A stretch of 64,000 nt of DNA, from positions 6,206,001-6,270,000 of the forward strand of contig NZ_CP051293.1 in NCBI RefSeq assembly GCF_013170805.1, read 5' to 3'. Origin of the DNA: Mesorhizobium sp. NZP2077 (GTDB taxonomy: Bacteria > Pseudomonadota > Alphaproteobacteria > Rhizobiales > Rhizobiaceae). Below are positions 45,575 through 55,163 of this stretch, one piece after another. The position numbers and the translations under genes were made by a program. The notes beneath the pieces were generated by a model. It did no database searches. It saw nothing but the letters and a program-made list of their open reading frames with translations, and was not told the DNA's origin. Each line of letters begins with the position of its first letter. Position 1 is the stretch's first letter.

Positions 45575-46960
45575 TTACTTTCTGCCCATCGATAAGCCCA
45601 GGCGCTGGAACAGCCGGGCCCAGGCGATCTGGCCGATTTTGAAATTCTCCAGCCGGAAGAATTCGTTCGGCGCATGGTAGTCCTCGTCGGAGGTCGAGAA
45701 CGAGAAGAAGATCGTGCCGACGCCGAGATGCTCCTTGAAGACGCTGCCGATCGGGATCGTCGCGCCCATCGCAACCCGCAGCGATTTCGCGCCCATCATC
45801 TCGCCGAGCAGCGTTTCAGCTATGGCAAGCGCGGGCAGGCAGGGATCGATCGAGAACGCCTTGGTGCCGGGGCCGTGACGCTTGACGTCAAGCGAATAGC
45901 CGGTCGGCAAGCGTGTCTCGAGGTGGCTACGGATCGCTTCGGCAACCTTGCCTGGCTCCTGCCCGGCGACGAGGCGGCACGTGATCTTGGCGCCCGCCGA
46001 CGAAGGAATGACCGTCTTGGTGCCCGGTCCCGAATAGCCGCCGAATATGCCGTTGAATTCAAGTGTCGGCCCCAGCCATTGACGAACCAGAAGGTCGTGG
46101 CCGGAGGGCTGTGGATCAGGCGCCCGAGCGCCAATCCCGGCGAGGTAGGCGGCGGTATCGAAGCTGGCGGCATCGATCGCTTCAAGAATGGCCGGATCGG
46201 GCGGCGTGACGTCGTCCATGAAGCCCGGCACGGTAACGGCGCCGTCGCTGTCGTGCAGGCTGGCCAGCATTGCTGCGAGCGCGCGGATGGGATTTGGCGC
46301 ACTGCCGCCATGGCGGCCGGAATGAAGATCCTTCGCCGCGCCCGTCACCACCACGTCGAGCGCGACCATACCGCGGCTGGCCACCGTCATAGACGGCCGG
46401 TCCGCGCGCCACATGGCGCCATCTGCGGAGACAACAAGATCGCAGGCCAGGCGCTGGCGCATTTTTTCGACGAGCGGCGAAAAATGCGGGCTGCCGGATT
46501 CCTCCTCGCCTTCGACCAGCATCTTGATGTTGAGCGGCAGGCGACCGGCGGTCTTCAGGAATGCCTCGACGACCAGGATCGGGATCAACATCGGACCCTT
46601 GTCGTCCGAAACGCCGCGCCCATAGAGCCTGTTGTCGCGGATCGTCGGCTCGAACGGCGGCGTCGTCCATTTCTCGACCGGATCCGGCGGCTGCACATCA
46701 TAGTGGCCATAGACGAGGATGGTCGGCGCTGCGGCGTCACTGATAATCTCAGCGAACACGGCGGGATGGCCATCCGTCTCGACGATCTCCACGGTCGGGA
46801 AGCCGGCCTGCTTCATCCGTTGCGCGACGAAGCTTGCCGCCTGGCGAATTCCGTCGCGATAGGCCGGATCGGTGCTGACGCTCGGAATGCGGCAGAATGC
46901 CTTCAAGTCTTCCAGGGCTTCGTCGGCGTGGGCGACGAGATAGGCCTCGACGGCGCTCAC
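45575..46960 (-). CDS. M20-family dipeptidase
   Basis: 461 residues. Metal ligands: VYGHYDVQPPDPVEKW (His, Asp), YGRGVSDDKGPML (bridging Asp), MLVEGEEESGSPHF (catalytic and metal Glu) and the dimer-domain His in DLHSGRHGGSAPNP. The ending YHAPNEFFRLENF holds the last His. This is the carnosinase/dipeptidase branch. The start is a GTG at 46960 overlapping the SDR stop (GTGA), which removes a long Arg-rich false extension upstream. It ends the minus-strand operon and should hydrolyse the dipeptides brought in by the transporter at 50614-56182. Confidence 0.9.
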   Translation of the reverse strand: MSAVEAYLVAHADEALEDLKAFCRIPSVSTDPAYRDGIRQAASFVAQRMKQAGFPTVEIVETDGHPAVFAEIISDAAAPTILVYGHYDVQPPDPVEKWTTPPFEPTIRDNRLYGRGVSDDKGPMLIPILVVEAFLKTAGRLPLNIKMLVEGEEESGSPHFSPLVEKMRQRLACDLVVSADGAMWRADRPSMTVASRGMVALDVVVTGAAKDLHSGRHGGSAPNPIRALAAMLASLHDSDGAVTVPGFMDDVTPPDPAILEAIDAASFDTAAYLAGIGARAPDPQPSGHDLLVRQWLGPTLEFNGIFGGYSGPGTKTVIPSSAGAKITCRLVAGQEPGKVAEAIRSHLETRLPTGYSLDVKRHGPGTKAFSIDPCLPALAIAETLLGEMMGAKSLRVAMGATIPIGSVFKEHLGVGTIFFSFSTSDEDYHAPNEFFRLENFKIGQIAWARLFQRLGLSMGRK

Positions 46961-47715
46961 TTGCCGCCATCCACGCTGATCACCTGGCCGCTGACCCAGC
47001 CGGCGAAATCGGAAGCGAAGAACATCACCATCGCGGCGATGTCGTCGGGTGAGCCAAGCCGCTTCATCGCGATGTTCTGGAGGAGCTTTTGCTGACCCTC
47101 CTCGCCCATTGCTTGCCATTGCCGCTCGGTGGTCGGGTTGGAACGCACGAAACCCGGCGCGACGTTGTTGACTGTGATGTTCCACGGTCCGAGTTCATGC
47201 GCGAGTTGGCGTGTCAGGCCGATCTGACCAGCCTTGGCGCTGGCATAGGCCTGGATGCCGGTGAGGCTGATGCCGAGCCCGGCGCCGCTGGAGATGTTGA
47301 TGACGCGCCCATAGCTGCGCCTTTTCATGCCGGGCGCCACGGCCTGCGTCATGAAGAAGGCTCCGGAGAGATTGACGTCGAAAATGGTTTGCCAATCGGC
47401 CTGCGAGATGTCCTCCAGCGGTCTGCCGACCTGCCCGCGCACGCCGCCGGCGTTGTTGACGAGGATGTCGACCGCGCCAGCACCGGCTTCGATCGTGCCT
47501 ACGGCCGCCTGTACAGCGTCGCGATCGCCGACATCGACGACATGCGAGCGGCAGTTTTCGCCACAGAGTTGATGCGTTTCGGCAAGGCCGGCGTCGTTGA
47601 CGTCCAGGATATGAACCGCCGCGCCGCGTTCGGCGAACGCTTTGGCGATCGCACGGCCAAAGCCATGCGCCGCGCCGGTGACGATGACGGTTCGCTTGTC
47701 GAAGCTTATGTTCAT
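46957..47715 (-). CDS. Short-chain dehydrogenase/reductase
   Basis: 252 residues. Cofactor motif TGAAHGFGRAIAKAF, NNAGG, active-site Ser (ISSGAGLG) and YASAKAGQ with Tyr and Lys; a D at the end of strand 2 (HILDVND) points to NAD over NADP. The ATG overlaps the upstream stop and its own stop overlaps the M20 start, so translation is coupled on both sides. Substrate: probably a hydroxy or keto acid from the amino-acid breakdown in this operon. Confidence 0.9.
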   Translation of the reverse strand: MNISFDKRTVIVTGAAHGFGRAIAKAFAERGAAVHILDVNDAGLAETHQLCGENCRSHVVDVGDRDAVQAAVGTIEAGAGAVDILVNNAGGVRGQVGRPLEDISQADWQTIFDVNLSGAFFMTQAVAPGMKRRSYGRVINISSGAGLGISLTGIQAYASAKAGQIGLTRQLAHELGPWNITVNNVAPGFVRSNPTTERQWQAMGEEGQQKLLQNIAMKRLGSPDDIAAMVMFFASDFAGWVSGQVISVDGGK

Positions 47716-48758
47716 TGGGCGCTTGCCGGAGTGCTCGGCATGACTTTGGCCAATTCATCGAGATTGCTCAGAACGAGCCGCCGCTTACCGTCCTCGATCT
47801 CGTGGATCATCTCGACGGTGCGCGCCGTCAACGGCGTCGCGATACCGAGTTTTCGCCCGATCTCGACGATCGGGAAAATCTGCGCATCGACCTCCGTCTT
47901 GCGCTTGCGGATGGCGAGGTCGCGCCATATGCCGGTGTGCGACTTCGCCGACCGACGGTTGTGCACGACCATCTCGTCAAAGGAGCGGTCGGTGGCGGCG
48001 GTGGATGAGCCGGGCGCGAAAGCGCCGGGGTCGAAGCCGTCGAATGCCTCTGCCCTGACGCCATTCGCCTTGGCAACGGCGCCGACTTCCAGCCCCACCG
48101 CTGAGAGGACAGCGCGATAACGCCTGTCGGCAAACACGTCGGCGATGGAATCATCGGTCAGCGCCGTGGCGAAGAGCAGCGCTCCGTAGATCATCTTGCC
48201 CCAGAGATAGCCCCAGATGTTGTCGGTGAGCACCGCTTTCGGCTCGAAATCCTGCATCAGGCGGTGAAGCGCTGCGATGCGCGGGGTGCGCTTGCCGTCG
48301 AGTTCGCCGATCACCACCGCGCCATGGCCGCTGAAATGGACGACACCCGGCTCCAGGTAGTCCGCACCGAAATTGACGAAACAGCCGATCGTGCGCTGGT
48401 CGCCGACGATTTCGGCGATGGTGAGTTCGTTCAACCCGTTCTGCGCCGAGATCACGCAGCCGCCATCTGCCAGATGAGGCAACAGCGCGGTTGCGGCAAT
48501 GCGCGTATGATGCGCCTTGACGCACAGGAAAATCCGCTCGAAACGGCCGGTGACGGCGGAAGGAAGGAAGGCCGGTGCCTTCACCACATCCTGAAGGATC
48601 GGCCCGGCGATGCGCAAGCCATCGGCGTTTATCGCCTTGACGTGGCCGACATCACTGTCGACGAAAGTGACGGCATGGCCGGCGCGGATGAAGGCAGCGC
48701 CAAGCGTGCCACCGATCGCCCCGGCACCCCAGATCAGGATCGGTCCGGTCTCCGTCAT
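47712..48758 (-). CDS. Ketopantoate reductase-family dehydrogenase
   Basis: 348 residues. N-terminal Rossmann motif ILIWGAGAIGGTLGAAF, then FLCVKAHHT and VISAQNGLNELTIAEIVGD, with the catalytic Lys in LWGKMIYGALL. The family reduces 2-keto acids such as ketopantoate; a copy in a catabolic operon more likely handles another alpha-keto/hydroxy acid. ATG at 48758 overlaps the stop of the creatininase-like gene (ATGA), and its own stop overlaps the SDR start. Confidence 0.88.
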   Translation of the reverse strand: MTETGPILIWGAGAIGGTLGAAFIRAGHAVTFVDSDVGHVKAINADGLRIAGPILQDVVKAPAFLPSAVTGRFERIFLCVKAHHTRIAATALLPHLADGGCVISAQNGLNELTIAEIVGDQRTIGCFVNFGADYLEPGVVHFSGHGAVVIGELDGKRTPRIAALHRLMQDFEPKAVLTDNIWGYLWGKMIYGALLFATALTDDSIADVFADRRYRAVLSAVGLEVGAVAKANGVRAEAFDGFDPGAFAPGSSTAATDRSFDEMVVHNRRSAKSHTGIWRDLAIRKRKTEVDAQIFPIVEIGRKLGIATPLTARTVEMIHEIEDGKRRLVLSNLDELAKVMPSTPASAQ

Positions 48759-49456
48759 GACCATGGCCCTTCGAGCAGATCGCGCGTCTCCTTGACCGCG
48801 ATGTCCCAGATCGCCTGCATGTCCTCGTCGGGCCGCTCGTAATAACCGCCGAAATTGCCGTCGCCGAGATAGTCGCGAACCGCCTTGGGCGACATCAACC
48901 GCATGCGGGCAAGGTCGATCATCGGCTTCTGCTGCGTTGGCGGTTTCACGCCGGCAAGCCGGGTCCAGGGGAAATTCTCCATCCAGGAGGCGTGCGAAGC
49001 GACCGGATCGATCTCCAGCACCTTGCCCATCGTTGCGGGGGCGGCCCACCAATTGTGGAACTTTATCGTCGTGTCCGGATTGTCGGCCATCCATTCGATC
49101 GCCAGGGCGCCTGCCGGCTGGTTGCCGCCATGGCCGTTGACGATCAGAATGCGCCGGAACCCCTGCGCACGCATGCCATCCAGAATGTCCCTGACCAGGC
49201 GTATATAGGTTTCGGTGCGCAGGCTGATCGAACCGGGATAGGCCATGAAATAGGGCGTCAGCCCATAGGCGACGACCGGAAATACCGGAATGCCGAGCGG
49301 CTCGGCCGCTTCCGTCGCGACGCGCTCTGACAGGATCGAATCGACCGACAACGACAGCTGCGCGTGTTGTTCAGTGCTGCCCAGCGGAAGAACCGCGCGG
49401 TCGTCCTTGCCGAGATACTGCTCGACCTGCCGCCAGTTGCATTCGGAAATCTTCAC
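48755..49456 (-). CDS. Creatininase-family amidohydrolase
   Basis: 233 residues. Family marks: VLPLGSTEQHAQLSLSVDS (metal Glu, His, Asp), RILIVNGHGGNQPAG and a late Glu/His region (DPVASHASWMENF). The family cleaves cyclic amides such as creatinine or formamide-containing compounds and is common in catabolic operons. It overlaps the GntR gene by ATGA upstream and the ketopantoate reductase-like gene downstream. Real substrate unknown. Confidence 0.9.
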   Translation of the reverse strand: MKISECNWRQVEQYLGKDDRAVLPLGSTEQHAQLSLSVDSILSERVATEAAEPLGIPVFPVVAYGLTPYFMAYPGSISLRTETYIRLVRDILDGMRAQGFRRILIVNGHGGNQPAGALAIEWMADNPDTTIKFHNWWAAPATMGKVLEIDPVASHASWMENFPWTRLAGVKPPTQQKPMIDLARMRLMSPKAVRDYLGDGNFGGYYERPDEDMQAIWDIAVKETRDLLEGPWS

Positions 49457-50427
49457 GATGCCTTCCTCTCCTCGTCCGTTGCATTGATCAGGGGCACCAG
49501 CACACGCTCGATCTCGGCGGTGTCTGGGGCGTGCCGGTATTCGAACGCGATGACGCCCGCCTGCAATTTCGCCAGGACGTCCTCGGCGCCGCTGGCGAAC
49601 ACCACGACATCTGAGCCGCCGAGCAGTGCCTCCAGGTCCGGCGTTTCGAGCGTGGCACCGGTCAGATGCTCGACATGGGGGGCGAAGCGCTGAACGCCAG
49701 CCTTCATGATCGGCAGGAAATCCGGAAACCTGGATATGACTGCCACGCGCGCCAGCGAATCCAGCGCGGCCAGCGCCTTCCGCGTTTCTTCCGAAGGGAT
49801 GAAGCTAATTGACACCACCTTGGTGTTGGTGACCAGCGACATCACCTCGCGCTGGCGATTGACGAAGGTGACGGCGAGATCGGCCGAGTTGGCACGCGCG
49901 CGCGCGGCGGGATCCCGTTCGATGGCCGAGATTGTCAGCGGCTCGACGGTCACGCCATTTCCCAGACGCGCCGCGATGAAGCGCGAATAGCTGGCCGTGG
50001 CGTCGGCGAACAGCCCGATCATGACGACCCTGGTCCGGGCACCTATGCTGTCGCGATAGAAGGCGCGCGCGCTGACCAGCGAGACGAGTTCGGCCGGCCG
50101 AATTCCAGCGGCTGTTCCGGCATCAATCAGCGCATCGATCCGCCTGTGCAACTCCGTCGCCTCCGGACGGGCGGCGAGCCGCGCGCGCCCACTGCCGGTG
50201 ACGAACGAGCCGGACCCGGGACGCGTCTCGATCATGCCTGAAGCCTTGAGGTCGCCATAGACCTGGCTGACCGTCATCGGGGCCACGCCGACGCGCTCGG
50301 CCAGTTCCCTGACCGAGGGAAGCAACTCTCCCGGCACCAATTCGCCACAGGCGATGCCGTATTCGATCAGCCCCTGCAGCTGCGTTCGCAGGGGAACTGG
50401 CAGATCGCGATCAACCGAGAACTCCAT
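49453..50427 (-). CDS. GntR-family regulator with periplasmic-binding-like effector domain
   Basis: 324 residues. GntR winged HTH in residues about 5-75 (LRTQLQGLIEYGIACGELVP, LPSVRELAERVGVAPMTVSQ, MIETRPGSGSFV), then a substrate-binding-like domain (VVMIGLFADATASYSRFIA). It is the first gene of the minus-strand catabolic operon and divergent from the peptide ABC transporter; the 186-base gap should hold operators for both. Probably a repressor released by the imported substrate. Confidence 0.88.
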   Translation of the reverse strand: MEFSVDRDLPVPLRTQLQGLIEYGIACGELVPGELLPSVRELAERVGVAPMTVSQVYGDLKASGMIETRPGSGSFVTGSGRARLAARPEATELHRRIDALIDAGTAAGIRPAELVSLVSARAFYRDSIGARTRVVMIGLFADATASYSRFIAARLGNGVTVEPLTISAIERDPAARARANSADLAVTFVNRQREVMSLVTNTKVVSISFIPSEETRKALAALDSLARVAVISRFPDFLPIMKAGVQRFAPHVEHLTGATLETPDLEALLGGSDVVVFASGAEDVLAKLQAGVIAFEYRHAPDTAEIERVLVPLINATDEERKAS

Positions 50428-50613
50428 TCAGGTCCCAATCAAGTGTATCATCCACCTATAACGCTTAGTCCGGTCGTTCTTGGGTGACAAGCGCGTTGTT
50501 GCGCCAGAGTGCCGCTTTCCTTGGGACAATCCCGTTGACACGATAGGCCTTGCGTGAAAACGTTATGGCCAACAAGAACACTTTAACATTCCTCTGGAGA
50601 TACGGGAGCCGTC

Positions 50614-52191
50614 ATGAACACGCTCGTCAAGGCCGCGCTGAGCGCGGCACTTCTCGTTGGAACCAGCTACGGCGCGCTTGCGGTCGAACGCGGCGGCACG
50701 CTGAAATACGGCCGCTATGCGGACAGCCTCTTTCTCGATCCGGTGCTCAACGATGCCAATGTCGACATCTGGGTCCTGTCCAATCTCTACGACACGCTGA
50801 TCCTGCCCACCGACGACGGCAAGGGCCTGAAGCCGGGCCTGGCGACGGACTGGAAGGTCTCCGACGATGGGCTCACCGTCACGCTGACACTGCGTGACGG
50901 CATCAAATTCTCCGATGGATCGCCGATCACCCCAGCCGACGTGCAATGGTCGCTGAAACGCGCCGCCGATCCGAAGAAAGGCATCTGGAATTTCCTGGTC
51001 GGCTCGATCCAGGATGTTACCACCGAAGGCGATCACACCGTCATCATCAAGCTCAAGAACACCGATCCGGCGATCCTCGCCGCGCTCACCGTCTTCAACA
51101 CCGCGATCCTGCCGATGAAGGCGTTCGAAGCCTCGGAAGGGACGACCGACGAGGAAAAGGCGAAGAGCTTCTCAGCGCATCCGATCAGTTCCGGACCGTT
51201 CGTCCTTAAATCCTGGGACCACGGCCAGTCGATGAAGCTGACGCGTAATGAGAACTATTGGGCGAAGGGCGAGGACGGCAAGCCGCTGCCCTATCTCGAC
51301 GGCATCGATTTCGAGGTGATCCCCGATGATGCCACCCGCATCCTGAAATTGCAGTCGGGCGAAATCGACGGCGCCGAATTCATCCCCTATGCGCGCGTCG
51401 ACGAATTGAAGCAGGCCGACGGCATCGATATGAAACTCTACCCGTCGACCCGCGTCGAATACATCACCATGAACGTGCGCCCGAAGATCGGCGACAAGGA
51501 CAATCCGCTGTCGAACGAAAAAGTGCGCCAGGCGATGAACTACGCGATCAACAAGGAGGCGATCATCCAGGTGGTGACCCATGGCGTGGGGTCGCAGATG
51601 ACCTCGTTCATGTCCTCGGCGACGCCGCTGCACAAGGGTGACAAGCCGCTCTATCCATACGATCTCGACAAGGCCAAGCAGTTGATGAAGGATGCCGGCT
51701 TCGAGAATGGGTTCGAAACCAGCCTGCTCGTGCTTGCAGGCAACCAGGACGAGATCGGCATCGCCACTGCGGTGCAGCAGATGTGGGGGCAGATCGGCAT
51801 CAAGCTCGACCTGCAACAGGTCGACAATCCAAGCCGCACGCAGCAATACCGCGACGGCACGTTCACGATGCGCGAAGCGGCATGGACCGATGATATCGCC
51901 GACCCGAACGAGATCGCTTCGTACTTCGTCTATTCGCCGACCATCGGCGCGCTGCACAGCGGCTGGAAGAACGACGAGGCCGACAAGCTTTTCGAAGCCT
52001 CGCAGAAAGAGATCGACGCCGCCAAACGCGCCGATCAGTATGCCAAGATGCAGGACATCTACAACAGCAGTGGACCGATCGTCCCACTTTACGAAACGCC
52101 TTATCCGGTCGCGTTGAGCAAGAAGGTGCAAGGCTTCGTGCAGATCCCGCTCGGCAACAATATCTTTGGCGCCGCGTGGCTGCAGAAGTAG
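50614..52191 (+). CDS. Peptide/oligopeptide ABC transporter substrate-binding protein
   Basis: 525 residues of the DppA/OppA family (SBP family 5). Signal peptide MNTLVKAALSAALLVGTSYG; then KYGRYADSLFLDPVL, LYDTLILPTDDGKGLKPGLA, LRDGIKFSDGSPITPADVQW (family signature) and VRQAMNYAINKEAIIQ. The usual ribosome site is GGAG at 50597-50600. It is followed by a stem-loop and a palindromic repeat before the permease gene, which fits a need for more binding protein than membrane parts. Confidence 0.92.
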   Translation: MNTLVKAALSAALLVGTSYGALAVERGGTLKYGRYADSLFLDPVLNDANVDIWVLSNLYDTLILPTDDGKGLKPGLATDWKVSDDGLTVTLTLRDGIKFSDGSPITPADVQWSLKRAADPKKGIWNFLVGSIQDVTTEGDHTVIIKLKNTDPAILAALTVFNTAILPMKAFEASEGTTDEEKAKSFSAHPISSGPFVLKSWDHGQSMKLTRNENYWAKGEDGKPLPYLDGIDFEVIPDDATRILKLQSGEIDGAEFIPYARVDELKQADGIDMKLYPSTRVEYITMNVRPKIGDKDNPLSNEKVRQAMNYAINKEAIIQVVTHGVGSQMTSFMSSATPLHKGDKPLYPYDLDKAKQLMKDAGFENGFETSLLVLAGNQDEIGIATAVQQMWGQIGIKLDLQQVDNPSRTQQYRDGTFTMREAAWTDDIADPNEIASYFVYSPTIGALHSGWKNDEADKLFEASQKEIDAAKRADQYAKMQDIYNSSGPIVPLYETPYPVALSKKVQGFVQIPLGNNIFGAAWLQK

Positions 52192-52204
52192 GCTGATCGC
52201 CAGA

Positions 52205-52232
52205 GGCGGCGAACGTCACGGCGTTCGCCGCC
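52205..52232. terminator. Strong stem-loop after binding-protein gene
   Basis: GGCGGCGAACG-TCACGG-CGTTCGCCGCC: 11 perfect pairs with a 6-base loop, 14 bases after the stop. No T run follows, so it more likely protects the binding-protein mRNA than ends transcription. Confidence 0.55.
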
Positions 52233-52243
52233 ATCGTGCTCCT

Positions 52244-52358
52244 AGAGCCGGATGATTTCAGGTCGAATCGACCTGAAATCTGAATCCGCCTCTAAGTCAA
52301 AGAGATAGAGCATGACGTCGTCCGAAAGCCGCTTCACACTTTTCGGCGTCATGCTCTA
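52244..52358. repeat. RIME-like intergenic palindromic repeat
   Basis: Two palindromes side by side: GATTTCAGGTCG...CGACCTGAAATC (52254-52280) and TAGAGCATGACG...CGTCATGCTCTA (52306-52358, with inner CCGAAA/TTTTCGG pairing). This two-hairpin design and the TAGAGCATGACG...TCTAG ends match a repeat widespread in rhizobial intergenic DNA. It is inserted between genes of one operon. Confidence 0.65.
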
Positions 52359-52381
52359 GTCAACAAGGTCTGGATCACCTC

Positions 52382-53320
52382 TTGCCACTGTTGGCCTTCA
52401 TTTTCCGACGAGTTCTGCAGACCATTCCGACCATTGCCTTCATCCTGGTGGTCACCTTCATTCTCGTTCGGCTTTTGCCGGGCGATCCGGCCAGCGCGAT
52501 GCTCGGCGACCGCGCCATTGACGCCGACGTCCAGCGCATCAATGCCAAGCTTGGGCTCGACCAGCCGATCCCCGTGCAGTTCCTCTATTTCTCCAAGGCG
52601 GTCTTTACCGGCGATCTAGGCAATTCGATCGGCCTGAAGCTGCCGGTGATCGAGCTGATCTCACGCCGCCTGCCCGTCACATTGATGCTTACCGGAATGG
52701 CCGCCCTGATCGCACTGCTGGTGGCGGTGCCGCTGTCCTTCGTCGCGGCACTCAACCGTGGCGGCGCGCCGGACGCCATCATCCGCGGCACCTTCCAAAT
52801 CGGCCTGTCCATGCCCGTCTTCTATGTCGGGCTGGTGCTACTGACCGTGTTTGCGGCAAAGTTGCGCTGGTTCCCGGTCGGCGGCTATGGCGAGAACTTC
52901 CTCGACGATCTCTATCATCTGTTCCTACCGGCCACGACGCTGGCTCTCAGCCTTTCGGCCGTCCTCATGCGCAATCTGCGCGCCGCCATCATCGGGGTGG
53001 TTGGCGCCGACTATGTCGACTTTGCCCGCGCCAAGGGTCTGCGCGCGAGGGTGATCATGACGCGCCATGTCCTGCGCAATGCGCTGATTTCGACGGTCAC
53101 GCTGTTCGGCCTGTCGATCGGCACGCTTCTCGGCGGCGCGGTTATCACCGAAACGGTGTTCGCGATCCCCGGCGCGGGGCGGCTGATGATCGAGGCCATC
53201 TATGGCCGCGACTATCCCGTCATCCAGGGGCTGACGATCGCGCTAGCGCTGCTCGTATCGTTCACCTTTCTCCTGACCGACATTGTCCAGGCCTGGCTCG
53301 ATCCCCGGGTGGCGCGATGA
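52382..53320 (+). CDS. Peptide ABC transporter permease (DppB-like)
   Basis: 312 residues with about six helices: FRRVLQTIPTIAFILVVTFI, LLPGDPASAMLGDRA (family signature), the EAA loop DYVDFARAKGLRARVIM, and a final GRDYPVIQGLTIALALLV. The start is TTG at 52382. Its stop overlaps the next permease start (ATGA). Forms a heterodimer with the DppC-like partner. Confidence 0.92.
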   Translation: MPLLAFIFRRVLQTIPTIAFILVVTFILVRLLPGDPASAMLGDRAIDADVQRINAKLGLDQPIPVQFLYFSKAVFTGDLGNSIGLKLPVIELISRRLPVTLMLTGMAALIALLVAVPLSFVAALNRGGAPDAIIRGTFQIGLSMPVFYVGLVLLTVFAAKLRWFPVGGYGENFLDDLYHLFLPATTLALSLSAVLMRNLRAAIIGVVGADYVDFARAKGLRARVIMTRHVLRNALISTVTLFGLSIGTLLGGAVITETVFAIPGAGRLMIEAIYGRDYPVIQGLTIALALLVSFTFLLTDIVQAWLDPRVAR

Positions 53321-54165
53321 GCGCGAGCGTGGTCCAGATCGCCTTGCCGGCGAAACGGCGCCGGGCAATGCCGGGCACCCTTGTGGGCGCGGTCATCGTG
53401 CTTGGCGCGAGCCTGGCCATGGCGTTCTTTCCAGGACTCTTCGCGCCCTACGATCCGACTGCCTTCGACTACAACGCCATCATGCACGGACCGAGTTGGG
53501 CGCACCCGTTCGGCACCGACAATTTCGGCCGCGACATGCTTTCGCGCGTCATCCACGCCTATCGCATCGACATGCAGATCGCGGTGTTCGCGACGACGGG
53601 ACCGTTCATCTTCGGCACAGTCGTCGGCGCCCTGGTCGGCTATGTGGGCGGCTGGGTGGAGGCGGTGTTCGGGCGTGTGGTCGATGCGGTCATCACCTTT
53701 CCGTTCCTGGTGCTGGTCATCGCCATCGTCTCGGTGCTCGGTCCCGGTCTAGGCAACATGTACATCGCCGTCGGTGTCGTCGGCTGGGTGTTCTATGCTC
53801 GGCTGGTCGCGGCTGAGATCAAGATCCAGCGCCGGCTCGACTATGCCGACGCGGCGCGAGGCATGGGCTACGGCCACATGCGCATCATCTTCCGGCATCT
53901 GTTGCCCAACGCGATAACGCCGGCCGTTGTCTACTGGATGACCGACATGGCGCTCGCCATCCTGCTCGGCTCTAGCCTCGGCTATCTCGGTCTCGGCGCG
54001 CAGCCACCGGCGGCCGAATGGGGCGTGCTGATCGCCGACGGCAAGAATTTCATGACCACCGCATGGTGGGTGTCGGTCTTCCCCGGTATCGCCATCGTCA
54101 TCACTGGTCTCGGCTTCAGCCTTGCCGGCGACGCGCTGGCCGATCTTCTGAGGGTCAACCGATGA
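53317..54165 (+). CDS. Peptide ABC transporter permease (DppC-like)
   Basis: 282 residues. Family marks: FAPYDPTAFDYN, HPFGTDNFGRDMLSRVIHAY, the EAA loop DYADAARGMGYGHMRIIFRH and GSSLGYLGLGAQPPAAEWG. Start and stop are both in ATGA overlaps with its neighbours. Membrane part of the peptide importer. Confidence 0.92.
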   Translation: MSASVVQIALPAKRRRAMPGTLVGAVIVLGASLAMAFFPGLFAPYDPTAFDYNAIMHGPSWAHPFGTDNFGRDMLSRVIHAYRIDMQIAVFATTGPFIFGTVVGALVGYVGGWVEAVFGRVVDAVITFPFLVLVIAIVSVLGPGLGNMYIAVGVVGWVFYARLVAAEIKIQRRLDYADAARGMGYGHMRIIFRHLLPNAITPAVVYWMTDMALAILLGSSLGYLGLGAQPPAAEWGVLIADGKNFMTTAWWVSVFPGIAIVITGLGFSLAGDALADLLRVNR

Positions 54166-55163
54166 TGGCGCCAATGCCCGGCGTCGGCCTCAAGGTGCGC
54201 AGCCTCACCGCCACCTTCCTGACGCCACGAGGCCCGGTCACGGTTGTCGACGGCATCAATCTCGATGTCGCCCCAGGCGAAATCGTCGGCCTGGTCGGCG
54301 AGTCCGGATCGGGCAAGAGCATCACGCTGCGCTCGATCGCGCGGCTGGTGCACGAACCAGGCAAGGTGAGCGGACAGGTAGAGTGGCAGGGCCGCAATCT
54401 GCTGGCGATGAGCGAATCGGAGATTCGCAAGGTGCGCGGCGCAGAGATCGCGATGATCTTTCAAGAACCGATGACGGCGCTCAACCCGGTGCTGCCGGTC
54501 CGCCTGCAGATCGAGGAGAACCTTAGCGCCCACACCACACTCGACCGCCGCGGCCGCCATCAACGCGCGCTGGAACTGATGAACATTGTCGGCATTCCAG
54601 CCGCGGAGCGGCGGCTCGACGAATACCCGCACCAGTTCTCGGGTGGGATGCGCCAACGGGTGATGATCGCGATCGCGCTGGCCTGTTCGCCGAAACTGCT
54701 GCTCGCCGACGAACCGACAACGGCGCTCGACGTGACCATTCAGGACCAGATACTGAAACTTATCCTCGACCTGCGCGATCGTTTCGGCATGAGCGTGGTG
54801 TTCGTGACCCACGATCTCGGCGTTGTGGCAGCGACCTGCGACCGCATGGCGGTGATGTATGCCGGGCGCATCGTCGAAACCGGCACGGTGACGCAGGTGT
54901 TCGCCGAGCCGCATCATCCCTATACGCGCGGGCTGCTCGGTTCCGTGCCGCGCATCGGCGCCGAGCGCAGCATGCTTTTGTCAATCGAGGGAACGCCGCC
55001 GAGCCTGACCAATTTGCCGGACGGCTGCGCCTTTCATCCGCGCTGTTCCTTCGCCACGGACCGCTGCCGCGCCGAGCGCCCGCCGCTCGAAAGCTTCGCC
55101 GCGGGCAGAGAGGTCGCCTGCTTCCACCATCGCACGGTGGCCACGATTTCCGAGGCAGCCTGA
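54162..55163 (+). CDS. Peptide ABC transporter ATP-binding protein (DppD-like)
   Basis: 333 residues. Walker [18 protein letters not shown]-loop [13 protein letters not shown], signature [12 protein letters not shown], Walker [16 protein letters not shown]-loop VTHDLGV, and the C-terminal oligopeptide extension with Cys residues ([18 protein letters not shown]) that may bind an Fe-S cluster as in other DppD proteins. ATG at 54162 overlaps the permease stop. Confidence 0.92.
   Translation: MMAPMPGVGLKVRSLTATFLTPRGPVTVVDGINLDVAPGEIVGLVGESGSGKSITLRSIARLVHEPGKVSGQVEWQGRNLLAMSESEIRKVRGAEIAMIFQEPMTALNPVLPVRLQIEENLSAHTTLDRRGRHQRALELMNIVGIPAAERRLDEYPHQFSGGMRQRVMIAIALACSPKLLLADEPTTALDVTIQDQILKLILDLRDRFGMSVVFVTHDLGVVAATCDRMAVMYAGRIVETGTVTQVFAEPHHPYTRGLLGSVPRIGAERSMLLSIEGTPPSLTNLPDGCAFHPRCSFATDRCRAERPPLESFAAGREVACFHHRTVATISEAA

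Noticed and set aside
45674..47095. A long plus-strand open frame (473 codons) opposite the M20 dipeptidase gene
   Set aside because: Arg/Gly/Asp-rich antisense read of a GC-rich gene; no motif, while the minus strand holds all M20 metal ligands.
46961..47185. N-terminal extension of the M20 frame
   Set aside because: Reads through the SDR gene with low-complexity Arg-rich text; GTG at 46960 is coupled to the SDR stop.
51172..52131. A 319-codon minus-strand frame opposite the peptide-binding protein
   Set aside because: His/Arg/Leu-rich antisense read with no start context or motif.
54018..54917. Open frames on both strands over the DppD-like gene
   Set aside because: Only the frame with Walker A, signature and Walker B is real; the rest are shadows of GC-rich codon use.
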